DNA of 64,000 nt from Pseudalkalibacillus sp052246725 (GCA_052246725.1 JBQQCL010000001.1), one strand, 5' to 3'. Shown: positions 1 through 8,668, counted from the stretch's first letter. A program made the numbers and translations. Notes: a model not told the origin generated them from the letters alone.

Positions 1-1044
1 GTATGGTTCACTCTCCATATGATCCCCGGTTACCCCGTAAGCTCTGGCTCTTGAACCACCGCAAACATGTCTAAATTCACAAACTCCGCATTTCCCTTTA
101 TATTGATCCGGACTCCTTAAATCCTGGAACACAGGATGGAACCGGTAAATATCAGATAACGGCTTTTTCCGGATGTTTCCACAATTGATCGGTAAAAATC
201 CACTCGGATATACATCGCCGATATGCGAGATGAATAAGAACCCATTCCCGTCATTGACACCCTTTGGCGCTCTGCCGAGGAAATCCGGCTTCTTAGTAAC
301 TTTTCCATTGTTGCCATCAAGTGCTTCAATCTTTTGACGTTGTAAAACAACCCGACGGTAGTGTGGGGCTTCTGTCGTTTTTATATCAAAAGGGACCCGG
401 TCTTTTAACTCATATAACCAGTGCAAAACTTCCTCGTGCTGCTCAGGCGATACAAGATCGAGATTCTTTCCACGGCCAGTCGGTACAAGGAAAAATACAC
501 TCCAAAGAACCGTGCCTAACGATTTGACGAGCTCCACCATTTCTTCCAAATAATCAATATTATACTTAGAAACCACGGTATTGATTTGAAGCGGCAGCTC
601 TAATTCATGGAGATACTGGATGGCGTTCATCGTCAAATCAAACGAGCCCCTCGTACCTCTGAAGTGATCATGGATTTCTTTGTTGGGTCCATCAACGCTG
701 AACGCCCACCTTGATAGGCCTGCCCGCTTCGCTTTTTCCATCGCCTTTTTCGTGACCTTCGGCGTAGCGCTTGGCGTCATTGAGACACGAACCCCCTTTT
801 TAACGGCATATTCAATGAGATCATATAAATCCGTTCTCATCAGTGGGTCTCCACCTGTAAAAACCAGCATCGGGTTATCCATTTCATAGATCTGGTCGAT
901 CAGGTTTTTCCCTTCTTCCAGTGTCAATTCTCTTGGATCGCGTCTGTATTGGGCTTCTGCACGGCAATGTAAACATTTGAGAGCACACGCCCTCGTCACC
1001 TCCCAAATCACGATAAATGGGTTTTGATCATAATCACGCACCAT
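1..1044 (-). CDS. Radical SAM/SPASM domain protein (partial, 3' end cut by window edge)
   Basis: The minus-strand reading frame opens at the ATG at 1042-1044, with a GAGGAGGT ribosome site just upstream, and stays open to base 1, so the C-terminus is missing. Residues 20-27 read CALKCLHC, the CxxxCxxC motif that binds the radical SAM 4Fe-4S cluster, followed by a TGGDPL (GGDP-type) SAM-binding motif. About 320 residues in, a second cysteine cluster (CGVCEFRHVCGG) is typical of a SPASM auxiliary-cluster domain. The overall layout resembles the NirJ/AhbD-like and TIGR04053-type proteins of Bacilli and archaea, which act on haem or on peptides. The exact substrate cannot be told from this fragment. 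It diverges from the transporter at 1295. Confidence 0.85.
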   Translation of the reverse strand, partial: MVRDYDQNPFIVIWEVTRACALKCLHCRAEAQYRRDPRELTLEEGKNLIDQIYEMDNPMLVFTGGDPLMRTDLYDLIEYAVKKGVRVSMTPSATPKVTKKAMEKAKRAGLSRWAFSVDGPNKEIHDHFRGTRGSFDLTMNAIQYLHELELPLQINTVVSKYNIDYLEEMVELVKSLGTVLWSVFFLVPTGRGKNLDLVSPEQHEEVLHWLYELKDRVPFDIKTTEAPHYRRVVLQRQKIEALDGNNGKVTKKPDFLGRAPKGVNDGNGFLFISHIGDVYPSGFLPINCGNIRKKPLSDIYRFHPVFQDLRSPDQYKGKCGVCEFRHVCGGSRARAYGVTGDHMESEPY

Positions 1045-1248
1045 TTCAACTACCTCCTCACTACCCAAATTCTAACCTTTGTCCTGAGGTTTGTTAGTGA
1101 GGTATATCACACGTATAAGAAACGACTGGAAGGTTATGGTGAATAAATGCCCAAGACCTTTTCAGCATTTAAGCCATATGTAATTTTTTTGTGTTTTTTA
1201 ACTATTTTAAATTGTTTGATTTTTTATTCTGTCCCATGTATTGTGTGT

Positions 1249-1262
1249 GTTAAACGCTTACA
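1249..1262 (+). promoter_or_regulatory. cre-like CcpA site upstream of the MFS gene
   Basis: GTTAAACGCTTACA matches the consensus TGWNANCGNTNWCA at all positions except the first two. It lies 33 bases upstream of the transporter start at 1295, which suggests catabolite control by CcpA. This is a motif match only. Confidence 0.45.
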
Positions 1263-1294
1263 AGATCAAGACATAGTAGAGGAGGAAGAACAAC

Positions 1295-2569
1295 ATGAAC
1301 ACATCGAAAAACAGATGGTTGATCGCTTTATCAGCCATTTCCATCCATCTTTCTATTGGGGGTGCATATGCTTACAGCGTATATACGACGCCTATCAGTG
1401 AGAAAATGGGTTGGTCAGCAACAGAGGTGACAGTTGCATTTACAATCATGATGGCACTTGCCGGATCGTCAGCAGCTCTTTTCGGAAAATTTGTTGAACG
1501 GAATGGACCGAGGAAATCAGCAATATTAGCTGGTATCCTATTCGGATTAGGACAAGCAGGTTCCGGACTCGCACTGGTCATTGATTCGTTGCCATTTTTC
1601 TTATTTACATATGGAGTGGCAAGCGGCCTTGGACTTGGAATCGGTTATATCTCACCTGTCTCGACGCTCGTCAAATGGTTCCCTGACCGAAGAGGTTTAG
1701 CAACTGGGCTAGCTGTACTCGGCTTCGGAACTGGTGCGCTCATCACCGCACCTATTGCCGCAAATTTGATGAACAACGTTGGCGTTACGAATACGTTTTA
1801 TATCATAGGTGCTGCTTATTTTGTCATGATTTTGTTAGGTGCATTATATATTGCCCCTCCTCCTGAAGGTTGGATGCCTTCTTCTATGAAAAAAGATATA
1901 GCTTCAGGGAAAAAAGTCTTCAAAAAAGACTTGCAGCAATTGACTTCAAAAGAAGCTGTCAAAACAAAGCGTTTTTGGCTGCTTTGGACAATGATGCTGA
2001 TCAATACGACAGCCGGCATCATGATGATCTCTGTCGCTTCGCCTATGGCTCAGGAAGTGGTTGGATTATCAGCAGGCGCAGCAGCGATGATGGTAGGAAT
2101 CATGGGAATTTTCAATGGCGGAGGCAGACTTGTCTGGGCCACAGCCTCTGACTATATCGGCCGTCCGAATGTGTTCTTGATCTTTTTCTTAATTCAGACT
2201 GTTGCGTTCTTCACGCTTCCATTCACGACAAATGTCCTCTTATTCCAACTGTTCATTTTACTGGTGGTCAGTTGTTATGGCGGAGGTTTCTCTAATTTGC
2301 CCGCCTTCATCGGCGATCTATTTGGAACAAAACAACTTGGCGCAATCCATGGGTACTTGTTGACGACATGGTCTCTAGGCGGGGTATTCGGTCCCATGCT
2401 CGTGACGCAGATCAGGGAAAGAACGGATAGCTATACCCCTGTGTTTTACGTATTCCTCGGGCTGATTCTCATCGCCCTGGTCTTCTCGCTCTTGATGAAA
2501 AAGGACATCAGGAAGATCGAAAAAACCGTACACCAGGAACAAAAAGAAGGAGAAGCAGTCAATTACTGA
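1295..2569 (+). CDS. OFA-family MFS transporter (oxalate/formate or lactate/pyruvate type)
   Basis: This 424-residue integral membrane protein has about 12 hydrophobic segments and ends in a short charged cytoplasmic tail. The N-terminal part (IHLSIGGAYAYSVYTTPI) and the glycine-rich segment near residues 100-115 (GVASGLGLGIGYISPVSTL) are typical of the oxalate:formate antiporter branch of the major facilitator superfamily. Members move small carboxylates such as oxalate, formate, lactate or pyruvate, and the substrate here cannot be assigned. The start is supported by AGAGGAGGAAG 8 bases upstream of ATG. A cre-like site upstream suggests carbon-source control. It is monocistronic: a 3' UTR repeat and a strong terminator follow. 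Confidence 0.88.
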   Translation: MNTSKNRWLIALSAISIHLSIGGAYAYSVYTTPISEKMGWSATEVTVAFTIMMALAGSSAALFGKFVERNGPRKSAILAGILFGLGQAGSGLALVIDSLPFFLFTYGVASGLGLGIGYISPVSTLVKWFPDRRGLATGLAVLGFGTGALITAPIAANLMNNVGVTNTFYIIGAAYFVMILLGALYIAPPPEGWMPSSMKKDIASGKKVFKKDLQQLTSKEAVKTKRFWLLWTMMLINTTAGIMMISVASPMAQEVVGLSAGAAAMMVGIMGIFNGGGRLVWATASDYIGRPNVFLIFFLIQTVAFFTLPFTTNVLLFQLFILLVVSCYGGGFSNLPAFIGDLFGTKQLGAIHGYLLTTWSLGGVFGPMLVTQIRERTDSYTPVFYVFLGLILIALVFSLLMKKDIRKIEKTVHQEQKEGEAVNY

Positions 2570-2573
2570 TTAA

Positions 2574-2648
2574 TAAAGAAAGCTTAGCAAAGGCAAGCCG
2601 TTGGCGCAGGCTGTGCTTTAGTTGCGCTTATATTGAAGAAAGTATATT
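2574..2648 (+). repeat. 3' UTR stem-loop element, copy 1 of 4
   Basis: It begins within 5 bases of the transporter stop codon. The core contains GGCAAGCCGTTGGCGCAGGC followed by TTGCGCTTATATTGAAGAAAG. Related copies lie at 21947-22018, 30493-30582 and 54001-54081. Segments such as GCCAA/TTGGC can pair into a hairpin, so the unit could act in the 3' UTR of the mRNA. Confidence 0.75.
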
Positions 2649-2656
2649 AAACGCAC

Positions 2657-2710
2657 AAAAACCCCCGGATCATGGACTTTCAAAAGGTCCTATTCCGGGG
2701 GTTAATTAAA
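2657..2710 (+). terminator. Rho-independent terminator of the MFS gene
   Basis: AACCCCCGGA and TCCGGGGGTT form a 10-bp GC-rich stem around a central segment that itself pairs (GGACTTTC/GGTCCT region). Runs of A upstream and TTAATT downstream allow action mainly on the plus strand. Confidence 0.8.
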
Positions 2711-2856
2711 CTGTAAAAAGATTGATTGGGCGACAACTTCGACAGAGTTTCGCTTTTTCAGTGTCCTCCTGTCCGAACATGACTCGACTTCGGATAGTTT
2801 TTATAGTAACTTTTAATTCCTAATCATAATCGGAAAATTACACTTAAATTAAGCAA

Positions 2857-2886
2857 ATAAAAAACCACCATAGTTATGTATGGTGG
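2857..2886 (-). terminator. Rho-independent terminator of ssrA
   Basis: On the minus strand CCACCATA-CATAAC-TATGGTGG is followed by TTTTTT. The 5' arm overlaps the encoded CCA end of tmRNA, a compact arrangement often seen for tRNA-like genes. Confidence 0.85.
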
Positions 2887-3536
2887 AGACGGTGGGACAT
2901 GCTGTTCCATGCTTTCGTCATGGCACTGACTATATCTTGAACCTGTTATTCAGGTCCTCCGGCGTATTATACGAAATGTGATTTTTGCTTGTGATCCACA
3001 AGCAGGATTCCGCATCCTAGTACTACCTTGAAGGCAGCCTATGAGTCGATACACGGCTGTTGGATTGCTCCACATACCGCTCGATATTGCCCTATCGCAT
3101 TTATCGATGTTCAAAGTTTAATATGCGACTTAGGTTTCATCGATTAAGCCGGATTATCACTTTTGTGTTGCCACAAAAGGCGACTATTTACTAATCGAAC
3201 CCACGTCCAGAAATATCGGCACTTAAGCTTCTACGAGCGTAGTCGATATATTGGCATTTCGCCAGCACTTCAGCCTATCGACAGGCATCCGTGTGGCTAG
3301 CCTGGTTGGTCTCTTCCTTCATCCTCAGGCGGTGGAATCCGGCGTAGCCCACTTAAGTTGAGTCCCTTACCCTAGCACATGGGCGATGCAGGGAGGAACC
3401 GCAAAGCTACTGTTACGCAGCTACTGCGAAGTTGTTGTTTTCTTTGCCAGTTATAGGCGTTGGCGTTTTTACGAGGCCGACCCCCTCGGCTCGCAACTTA
3501 AGCTCGACCTATCCCTGTCGAATCCGTAACGTCCCC
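2881..3536 (-). ncRNA. ssrA: tmRNA (ssrA), interrupted by a group I intron in the T loop
   Basis: tmRNA rescues stalled ribosomes together with SmpB. The minus strand starts GGGGACG at 3536, which pairs with CGTCTCC before the encoded ACCA at 2881, giving the alanine-type acceptor stem. The tag reading frame begins with GGC at 3446-3448 and ends with TAA at 3413-3415, giving the tag (A)GKENNNFAVAA, which ends in the hydrophobic AA-type degron read by ClpXP. The T stem GTGGG/CCCAC is split: exon 1 is 3194-3536 (343 nt) and exon 2 is 2881-2897 (17 nt), so the mature RNA would be 360 nt, the usual Bacillus size. The 296 nt between them have group I intron features. smpB lies just upstream. Confidence 0.95.
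2898..3193 (-). other. Group I self-splicing intron in the ssrA T loop, no ORF
   Basis: Joining 3194 to 2897 restores the seven-base T loop TTCGATT between GTGGG and CCCAC. The 5' splice site follows a T, and the intron ends in G at 2898, as group I introns do. A P1 helix is visible: exon CGAT pairs with intron GTCG with the diagnostic U.G wobble at the splice site, extended by TA/TA. Near the 3' end AAGATATAGTC is the typical S (P7 3') element, and GACT further upstream can form the other P7 strand. A P9-like hairpin CCATG/CATGG precedes the 3' splice site. At 296 nt there is no room for a homing endonuclease. The exact subgroup was not determined. Confidence 0.9.
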
Positions 3537-3599
3537 ATATAAATGAGAGTTACTGAAAGTTGCTTCTAAAAAGTGAATCTTTAACTGGCGACAACCTTT

Positions 3600-3628
3600 A
3601 TTATAACACAGGAATTGTGTCTTGTTAA
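3600..3628 (-). promoter_or_regulatory. SigA-type promoter of ssrA
   Basis: On the minus strand TTAACA (3628-3623), a 17-bp spacer and a perfect TATAAT (3605-3600) lie about 65 bases before the mature tmRNA 5' end. The precursor leader would be removed by RNase P. Confidence 0.75.
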
Positions 3629-3643
3629 TGCACTTACAAAAAC

Positions 3644-4111
3644 TTACATCTTCTGACGTTCACGGAAAGCTTTTTCGATTTCGCGTTTTGCCGTCTTACG
3701 TTTCAAGTCTTCACGCTTATCGTACTTCTTCTTCCCTTTTCCGATTCCGAGCAAAAGCTTCGCAAAACCGTTTTTAATGTAAAGCTTCAACGGTACAAGC
3801 GCATACCCGGATTCTTTCGAAACACCGATCAGTTTGCTGATTTCTTTTTTGTGTAAAAGCAGTTTGCGTGTCCGTAAAGGATCATGGTTATAGCGGTTTC
3901 CTTGTTCATAATGGCTGATGTGCATGTTGTGCAGGAAAACCTCACCATTTTGGACGCGTGCGAAAGAATCTTTCAGGTTCACTCTTCTTCCACGGATCGC
4001 CTTGATCTCCGTACCCTGAAGAACGAGACCAGCTTCAAACGTATCTTCAATGGTATAATCGTGCCTTGCTTTTTTATTTTGTGCGATCAGATTTCCTTCG
4101 TGCCGTGCCAT
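3644..4111 (-). CDS. smpB: SsrA-binding protein SmpB
   Basis: SmpB binds tmRNA and brings it to stalled ribosomes. The 155-residue product carries the family core (QGTEIKAIR, VNLKDSFARV, EVFLHNMHISHYEQGN, DPLRTRKLLLH) and the basic C-terminal tail (KKYDKREDLK onward) that mimics the anticodon arm. The ATG at 4111 was chosen because the longer frame begins with a TTG that overlaps the ribosome site AAAGGGGAA, and because B. subtilis SmpB begins at the equivalent place. It sits between rnr and ssrA as in other Bacilli, so the rescue RNA, its partner and the exonuclease that degrades the faulty mRNA are encoded together. Confidence 0.95.
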   Translation of the reverse strand: MARHEGNLIAQNKKARHDYTIEDTFEAGLVLQGTEIKAIRGRRVNLKDSFARVQNGEVFLHNMHISHYEQGNRYNHDPLRTRKLLLHKKEISKLIGVSKESGYALVPLKLYIKNGFAKLLLGIGKGKKKYDKREDLKRKTAKREIEKAFRERQKM

Positions 4112-4190
4112 AACTTCGTTTTCCCCTTTCAAACTGCATGATACATTTTAACAACTTTGGTCAAGGAAAGTCAAGAATGACGGCCTTTAT

Positions 4191-4422
4191 AAAAGGCTGT
4201 TTTCACAAACGTTGTTGCTCTTGAAAGTCGTTGATTTCCGCTCCAGGATGCTCGCTTTCCGCGGGGCGTGCGGTGAGCCCACTCGTCGCCTTGCGACATT
4301 GAATGGTCTCACCTGTCCCGCTGATCCCGCAGGAGTCTCGCACCTTGCTCTCCAATCAACTTGCACAAGGTAAGTTTTTTAAAATGACTCAAAAGCAACA
4401 ATCTTTTGGAAAAGAGCCTTTT
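4191..4422. repeat. MITE-like intergenic element, copy A1
   Basis: The element is about 230 bp and is bounded by imperfect terminal inverted repeats (AAAAGGCTGTTTTC at the left, GGAAAAGAGCCTTTT at the right). Its interior contains CTTTCCGCGGGGCGTGC, CTTGCGACATTGAATGGTCT and CCGCAGGAGTCTCGCACC. Copies in the opposite orientation lie at 18895-19138 and 22041-22335. No coding capacity is seen. Confidence 0.8.
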
Positions 4423-4425
4423 AAA

Positions 4426-4556
4426 AACAGAAGGGACTGTCCAGGTGTCTGAGTCTCTCCGAACTTAACAACATTTTGAGAAAAAATAGTGGTTTTGATC
4501 CAAAATGGTGTGTTGGAGGTGTCTGACACTTTTCTTTTAGGACAGCCCTTTCGACT
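4426..4556 (-). terminator. Probable rnr terminator with an enlarged loop
   Basis: AAAGGGCTGTCC near 4552 and GGACAGTCCCTT near 4432 (minus strand) can pair, and CTGTTTTTAAAA follows. The roughly 90-nt loop holds two AGGTGTCTGA copies and is much longer than in a normal terminator. The stem closely resembles the terminator after tRNA-Arg at 26421. Confidence 0.5.
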
Positions 4557-4559
4557 TGA

Positions 4560-6869
4560 TTATCGGCGCTTCTTCTTTTTCCCTTTTTTCTTTTTCGAGA
4601 CATCTTTATAAAAAGGTTTGTTGCCTTTCTTTTTACGAGATCCGCCGCCGTTTTGCCCTTTGTCATTCCGCTTTTTCTCTTTTGTAGGGCTCTTGCCGCC
4701 GCTCGATATCACACGAGCACGATCCCGGCGTTTCCTTTGGGCCGGTGCTTTCATGCCGACGATTTCGAAGTCGATCGCACGCTCTTCAACGTTGACAGCC
4801 AACACACGTATTTGAAGCTCATCACCGATACGGAACACTTTGCCTGTCCGTTCACCGATCATCGCATATTGCTGTTCGTTGAAATGATAGTAGTCATCTG
4901 TCAGATAGCTGACATGCACCAAACCTTCGATTGTGTTCGGCAATTCGATGAACAAGCCGAAGTTCGTTACCCCGCTGATGACACCTTCGAATTCCTCGCC
5001 GATTTTATCTTGCATGAATTCTGCTTTTTTCAGATCATCGGTTTCACGTTCCGCATCGACCGCCCGACGTTCACGTTCAGAAGCATGCTGTGCGATTTCT
5101 GGCAGCTGCTCTTTCCAGTGACTGACCGTTTTTCCGTCTGTCTTTCCTTCAATCAAATAAGTCCGGATCAAACGATGGACGATCAAGTCAGGATAACGAC
5201 GGATCGGCGATGTAAAGTGTGTATAGAACTCAGTGGACAATCCATAGTGTCCGTGGTTTTCCGGTTCATATCGTGCTTGTTTCATCGAACGAAGCATGAC
5301 CTTGCTGATTACGGCTTCTTCCGGTTCACCTTGTACTTCTTCTAAAATCTGCTGAAGCGCACGCGGGTGGATGGAATTCGCAGAACCACGGACGACGTAG
5401 CCAAAGTTTGTGATGAACTCAAGGAAGTTCGTCAGCTTTTCTTCGTCTGGATCTTCGTGGATCCGATACATGAAAGGAACGTTCATCCAATGGAAGTGTT
5501 CCGCTACCGTTTCGTTAGCCGCCAACATGAATTCCTCGATCAGTTTTTCAGCGACGGTCCGGTCACGAAGGACAACATCGACAGGCTTCGACTCTTCATC
5601 GACGAGCACTCGCGCTTCACTGAAATCGAAGTCGATGGCACCGCGGTCGAAACGTTTTTTGCGTAATATTTCCGCAAGCTCGCCCATCAGATCGAAAAAC
5701 GGCACAAGGTCTTTGTAGCGTTCTAGAACTTTATCGTCTTCACGCAATAGGATTTTACGAACATCCGTATAGGTCATTCGTTCATTCGTGCGAATCACAC
5801 TCTGGAAGATTTCATGATTGACGACTTCCCCGTTCGGTGTGATTTCCATTTCACACGATAAGGTGAGGCGATCGACCTTCGGATTCAAACTGCAGATTCC
5901 GTTTGATAGACGATGTGGAATCATTGGGATGACACGGTCAACCAGATAGACGGATGTTCCACGCTCAATTGCTTCCTGATCAATTGGCGAACCTTCTGTC
6001 ACATAATGACTGACATCCGCAATATGCACCCCGAGCTTGTAGTTTCCGTTGTCGAGCTTGACGACATTGACGGCATCATCCAGATCTTTCGCATCTGCAC
6101 CGTCAATCGTAACGATTGTTTCATCCCGTAAATCCCGGCGGTCAGTGAGATCGGCCACATCGATTTCATCAGGGACTGAGTTTGCGTGTTCCAATGCCTC
6201 GTTAGGGAAATCCCTTGGAAGACCGTGTTTATAGATGATCGACAGGATATCGACACCAGGATCATTCTTGTGCCCTAAAATCTCGATGATTTCACCTGTC
6301 GCACTTGACCGTTCCTCAGGATAGCTTGTTATTTTTACAAGGACCTTATGGCCATCGACTGCATTGTTGATTGCCTCTTTCGGAATGAAGATGTCATTCG
6401 GAATCCGCTTGTCATCCGCTTCGACAAATCCAAAACTTTTACTATCGATGAACGTCCCGACCACCTCGGTCACGCCGCGTTCGATGATACGGATGACAGT
6501 CCCTTCAGGTTTTGAATCTCCTGGACGGCTAGAAATCCTCACGAGGACTATATCCCCACTCATTGCACCATTCAGGTCAGAAGGCGAAATATAGACATCC
6601 TTTTCACCCTTTTGTTCAGGAAGCAGGAAAGCGAACCCTTTCGCGTGGCCCTGCAGCTTTCCCTTGATCAGGTTCATCCGCTCAGGCACACCATAACGGT
6701 TGCTTCGGGTACGGACGATCTCTCCTTTTTCCTCCATCTCGTTCAATGTAATCACAAGTTCTTTGAATTCCTCCGCATCATCCAGGTTGAGCTCTTCCTC
6801 AAGTTCTTGGACAGTCAGCGGTTTATAAGCTTCTTCTTTCATAAATGCTAAAATTCTTTCTCGATCCAT
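4560..6869 (-). CDS. rnr: Ribonuclease R
   Basis: RNase R is a processive 3'-5' exoribonuclease that degrades structured RNA and helps remove non-stop mRNA during trans-translation. The 769-residue product has an N-terminal helix-turn-helix-like region (KEEAYKPLTVQELEEEL), cold-shock domains, the RNB catalytic domain from about residue 240 with TIDGADAKDLDDAV containing the metal-binding aspartates, and HFTSPIRRYPDLIVHR. An S1 domain (about 630-710, GVISGVTNFGLFIELPN) and a lysine-rich tail ending KKKKGKKKKRR follow. The ATG at 6869 is preferred because GGAGGG sits inside the first codons of the longer frame. It lies upstream of smpB and ssrA. Confidence 0.96.
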   Translation of the reverse strand: MDRERILAFMKEEAYKPLTVQELEEELNLDDAEEFKELVITLNEMEEKGEIVRTRSNRYGVPERMNLIKGKLQGHAKGFAFLLPEQKGEKDVYISPSDLNGAMSGDIVLVRISSRPGDSKPEGTVIRIIERGVTEVVGTFIDSKSFGFVEADDKRIPNDIFIPKEAINNAVDGHKVLVKITSYPEERSSATGEIIEILGHKNDPGVDILSIIYKHGLPRDFPNEALEHANSVPDEIDVADLTDRRDLRDETIVTIDGADAKDLDDAVNVVKLDNGNYKLGVHIADVSHYVTEGSPIDQEAIERGTSVYLVDRVIPMIPHRLSNGICSLNPKVDRLTLSCEMEITPNGEVVNHEIFQSVIRTNERMTYTDVRKILLREDDKVLERYKDLVPFFDLMGELAEILRKKRFDRGAIDFDFSEARVLVDEESKPVDVVLRDRTVAEKLIEEFMLAANETVAEHFHWMNVPFMYRIHEDPDEEKLTNFLEFITNFGYVVRGSANSIHPRALQQILEEVQGEPEEAVISKVMLRSMKQARYEPENHGHYGLSTEFYTHFTSPIRRYPDLIVHRLIRTYLIEGKTDGKTVSHWKEQLPEIAQHASERERRAVDAERETDDLKKAEFMQDKIGEEFEGVISGVTNFGLFIELPNTIEGLVHVSYLTDDYYHFNEQQYAMIGERTGKVFRIGDELQIRVLAVNVEERAIDFEIVGMKAPAQRKRRDRARVISSGGKSPTKEKKRNDKGQNGGGSRKKKGNKPFYKDVSKKKKGKKKKRR

Positions 6870-6932
6870 TTGCTTCTTTCCCTCCTTCATTGTGAGCTGT
6901 GTGTTTTAACGTTATAGGACCATTTTATAAAT

Positions 6933-7679
6933 TTATTTTGACCATTCAAGGCTGTTGAGGAAATTGAGAACATCTTCATGGAGTTGTTCTTTTTCCTTGT
7001 CGAGTGTAATGACATGGCCGGATTCCTCGTACCATTTCAAGTCTTTTTGATCAGATTCAATGGAATCATAGATGATATTGGCACTATCCGTATTGATCAT
7101 CTCATCATGCCTCGCCTGTACCACGTATGTCGGTGTGTAAATCATATCGATGTTATCGCGGACATCGGCAATCAATTCTTGGAGTGTTTTGAGGGTGTTC
7201 ATCGGTGTCTTTTTGAACTCTTCCATTTCTTTTTCAATCTGATCATCCGACTTCCCCTCATATTTTTTGTACTCTTTTGCGTAATCAAGAACGCCTTGAT
7301 ACATGGTTTCTTCGCTTTTTATATACATGGGCGCACACATGGGTACGATTCCTTTAACCGTAGATGTGTAGCCGAGTTTCAGTGAAAAGACTCCGCCAAG
7401 CGAAAGACCTGCCACTGCAATCTCTTCAAATCCTTTTTCCTTCAGTTCGTTGTAGGCTTCCATGACGTCTTCCCACCAATCATCCGGACCGGTGTGGACG
7501 AGTTCCTCCGGTGGGACGCCGTGTCCTTTGTATTGCGGGGCCAGGCAGGAATAACCTTCTTTTTGCAGATAACGTCCGAGCATACGCACATCTGCTGAAT
7601 TTCCTGTAAAACCATGCAGCAGCAAGACTCCACGGTCTCCCCCTTCAAAGAAAAATGGTTTTGGTGAAACGATTTTCAT
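6933..7679 (-). CDS. est: Carboxylesterase (Est30/YvaK type)
   Basis: This 248-residue cytoplasmic alpha/beta hydrolase closely resembles Geobacillus Est30 and B. subtilis YvaK. The oxyanion region is LLLHGFTGNSADVRMLGRYL, the nucleophile elbow is GLSLGG (Ser about 94), and the acid and base are in QARHDEM (Asp about 193) and SGHVITLD (His about 223). Such enzymes hydrolyse short to medium chain esters. The natural substrate is unknown. Its ATG overlaps the stop of the preceding hydrolase gene by a few bases, so the two are translationally coupled. The secG-est-rnr-smpB order is the B. subtilis order. Confidence 0.93.
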   Translation of the reverse strand: MKIVSPKPFFFEGGDRGVLLLHGFTGNSADVRMLGRYLQKEGYSCLAPQYKGHGVPPEELVHTGPDDWWEDVMEAYNELKEKGFEEIAVAGLSLGGVFSLKLGYTSTVKGIVPMCAPMYIKSEETMYQGVLDYAKEYKKYEGKSDDQIEKEMEEFKKTPMNTLKTLQELIADVRDNIDMIYTPTYVVQARHDEMINTDSANIIYDSIESDQKDLKWYEESGHVITLDKEKEQLHEDVLNFLNSLEWSK

Positions 7680-8401
7680 GATGTTACCTCTCCTTTTGCT
7701 TCATCTCTTTCTGTGTCTGTAAGAAATCGATAGACGTGACGAATGACGTCTTCCTGTTCAATATCATGGCAGATGATATGTTTTGATTGCGGTAAGTATA
7801 TGATTTCTTTATTTTTACTGCGAATGGTGTTGTAGATATATTGCGCACTCTTTTTCGGGACCACACCGTCACACTCCCCCTGAATGATGAGTGTAGGAGT
7901 GTTCACTTTTTTCAGGTACGGACGCAAGGAACGGATCAGACTTCGAAATTGGAAGGTCATCGATAACGGAGTCCCTTTGAACTTTCGCACATATCGCTGA
8001 AACATTTCGTTTTCCTTGATATTGCCTTTGAAAAGATCCTTGAGCATATGCTTGATGTCCTGAGCTAAGCGTAAGAGGCTGACGTAATGAGCAGCTGCAC
8101 TTAATAAGACCAGCCGATCGATTTTATTTGATGCGGCCAGGTATCCAGCGATGATTCCCCCCATTGAAAAACCGACCACGTAGATTTTGTCGCATGTCTT
8201 TTGCAGTTCACGGAGTTCTTTTTCTGCTGTATGGATCCAGTCTTGATACGTGACGCGTTCCATCCTTCCATCATCCGTATCATGTCCCGGAAAAGTCGGT
8301 GAAACGACAAGCCAATCGGTATTTTCTTTTAAAAAATGGACGAGCGGCTCAACCTCATAAGGACTTCCGGTAAAACCATGCAGACAAAGACAACCAATCA
8401 T
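7676..8401 (-). CDS. Alpha/beta hydrolase, second esterase next to est
   Basis: A 241-residue alpha/beta hydrolase with CLHGFTGSPYEVEPLVHFL near the N-terminus, nucleophile elbow GFSMGG (Ser about 85), acid in QGECDGVVP and histidine in PQSKHIICHD. It is a distant relative of the downstream est gene and overlaps it, which suggests an old duplication that has diverged into a two-gene esterase operon. GGAG lies 7 bases before the ATG. The substrate cannot be inferred beyond a carboxylic ester or monoacylglycerol-like compound. In B. subtilis only one esterase gene is present at this place. Confidence 0.85.
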   Translation of the reverse strand: MIGCLCLHGFTGSPYEVEPLVHFLKENTDWLVVSPTFPGHDTDDGRMERVTYQDWIHTAEKELRELQKTCDKIYVVGFSMGGIIAGYLAASNKIDRLVLLSAAAHYVSLLRLAQDIKHMLKDLFKGNIKENEMFQRYVRKFKGTPLSMTFQFRSLIRSLRPYLKKVNTPTLIIQGECDGVVPKKSAQYIYNTIRSKNKEIIYLPQSKHIICHDIEQEDVIRHVYRFLTDTERDEAKGEVTS

Positions 8402-8501
8402 GCTTGTGCTCCTTCATTTCTTTCTTATAGTTTGCCCCTTGAAAGAATCATTAAAACGTATGTAACGTAATCCGATGGAGGAAATATCCCAAAGATTTCA
8501 T

Positions 8502-8605
8502 TTATACGGACATTTTGGACGTGTTTTTAGGCCGGACTTGTCTTATGAACCCTTCATACGGACAATTCAGCTGTGTTTTGGGACTAAACTGGTCTTATGA
8601 ATTTA
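8502..8605. repeat. Two 52-bp imperfect tandem units
   Basis: Units start at 8502 and 8554 and share TATACGGACA/CATACGGACA, GTGTTTT and GTCTTATGAA at the same offsets. No coding potential. This accounts for most of the 277-bp gap upstream of the hydrolase operon. Confidence 0.6.
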
Positions 8606-8628
8606 TTTTTCACAGCCTTATTTTTCTC

Positions 8629-8668
8629 ATATAAAAAATAAAACAGCAAGCTTTTACACTTGCTGTTC
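8629..8668 (-). terminator. secG terminator
   Basis: On the minus strand AACAGCAAG-TGTAAAAG-CTTGCTGTT is followed by TTATTTTTTAT. Confidence 0.8.

Noticed and set aside
2898..3193. Deletion or decay of the ssrA 3' end
   Set aside because: The missing T-stem half, acceptor strand and CCA are present intact at 2881-2897 with intron-type borders.
4653..5345. Long plus-strand frames inside rnr, enolase, hisD, trxB and other genes
   Set aside because: They lie opposite well-conserved genes, have no family features and lack ribosome sites.
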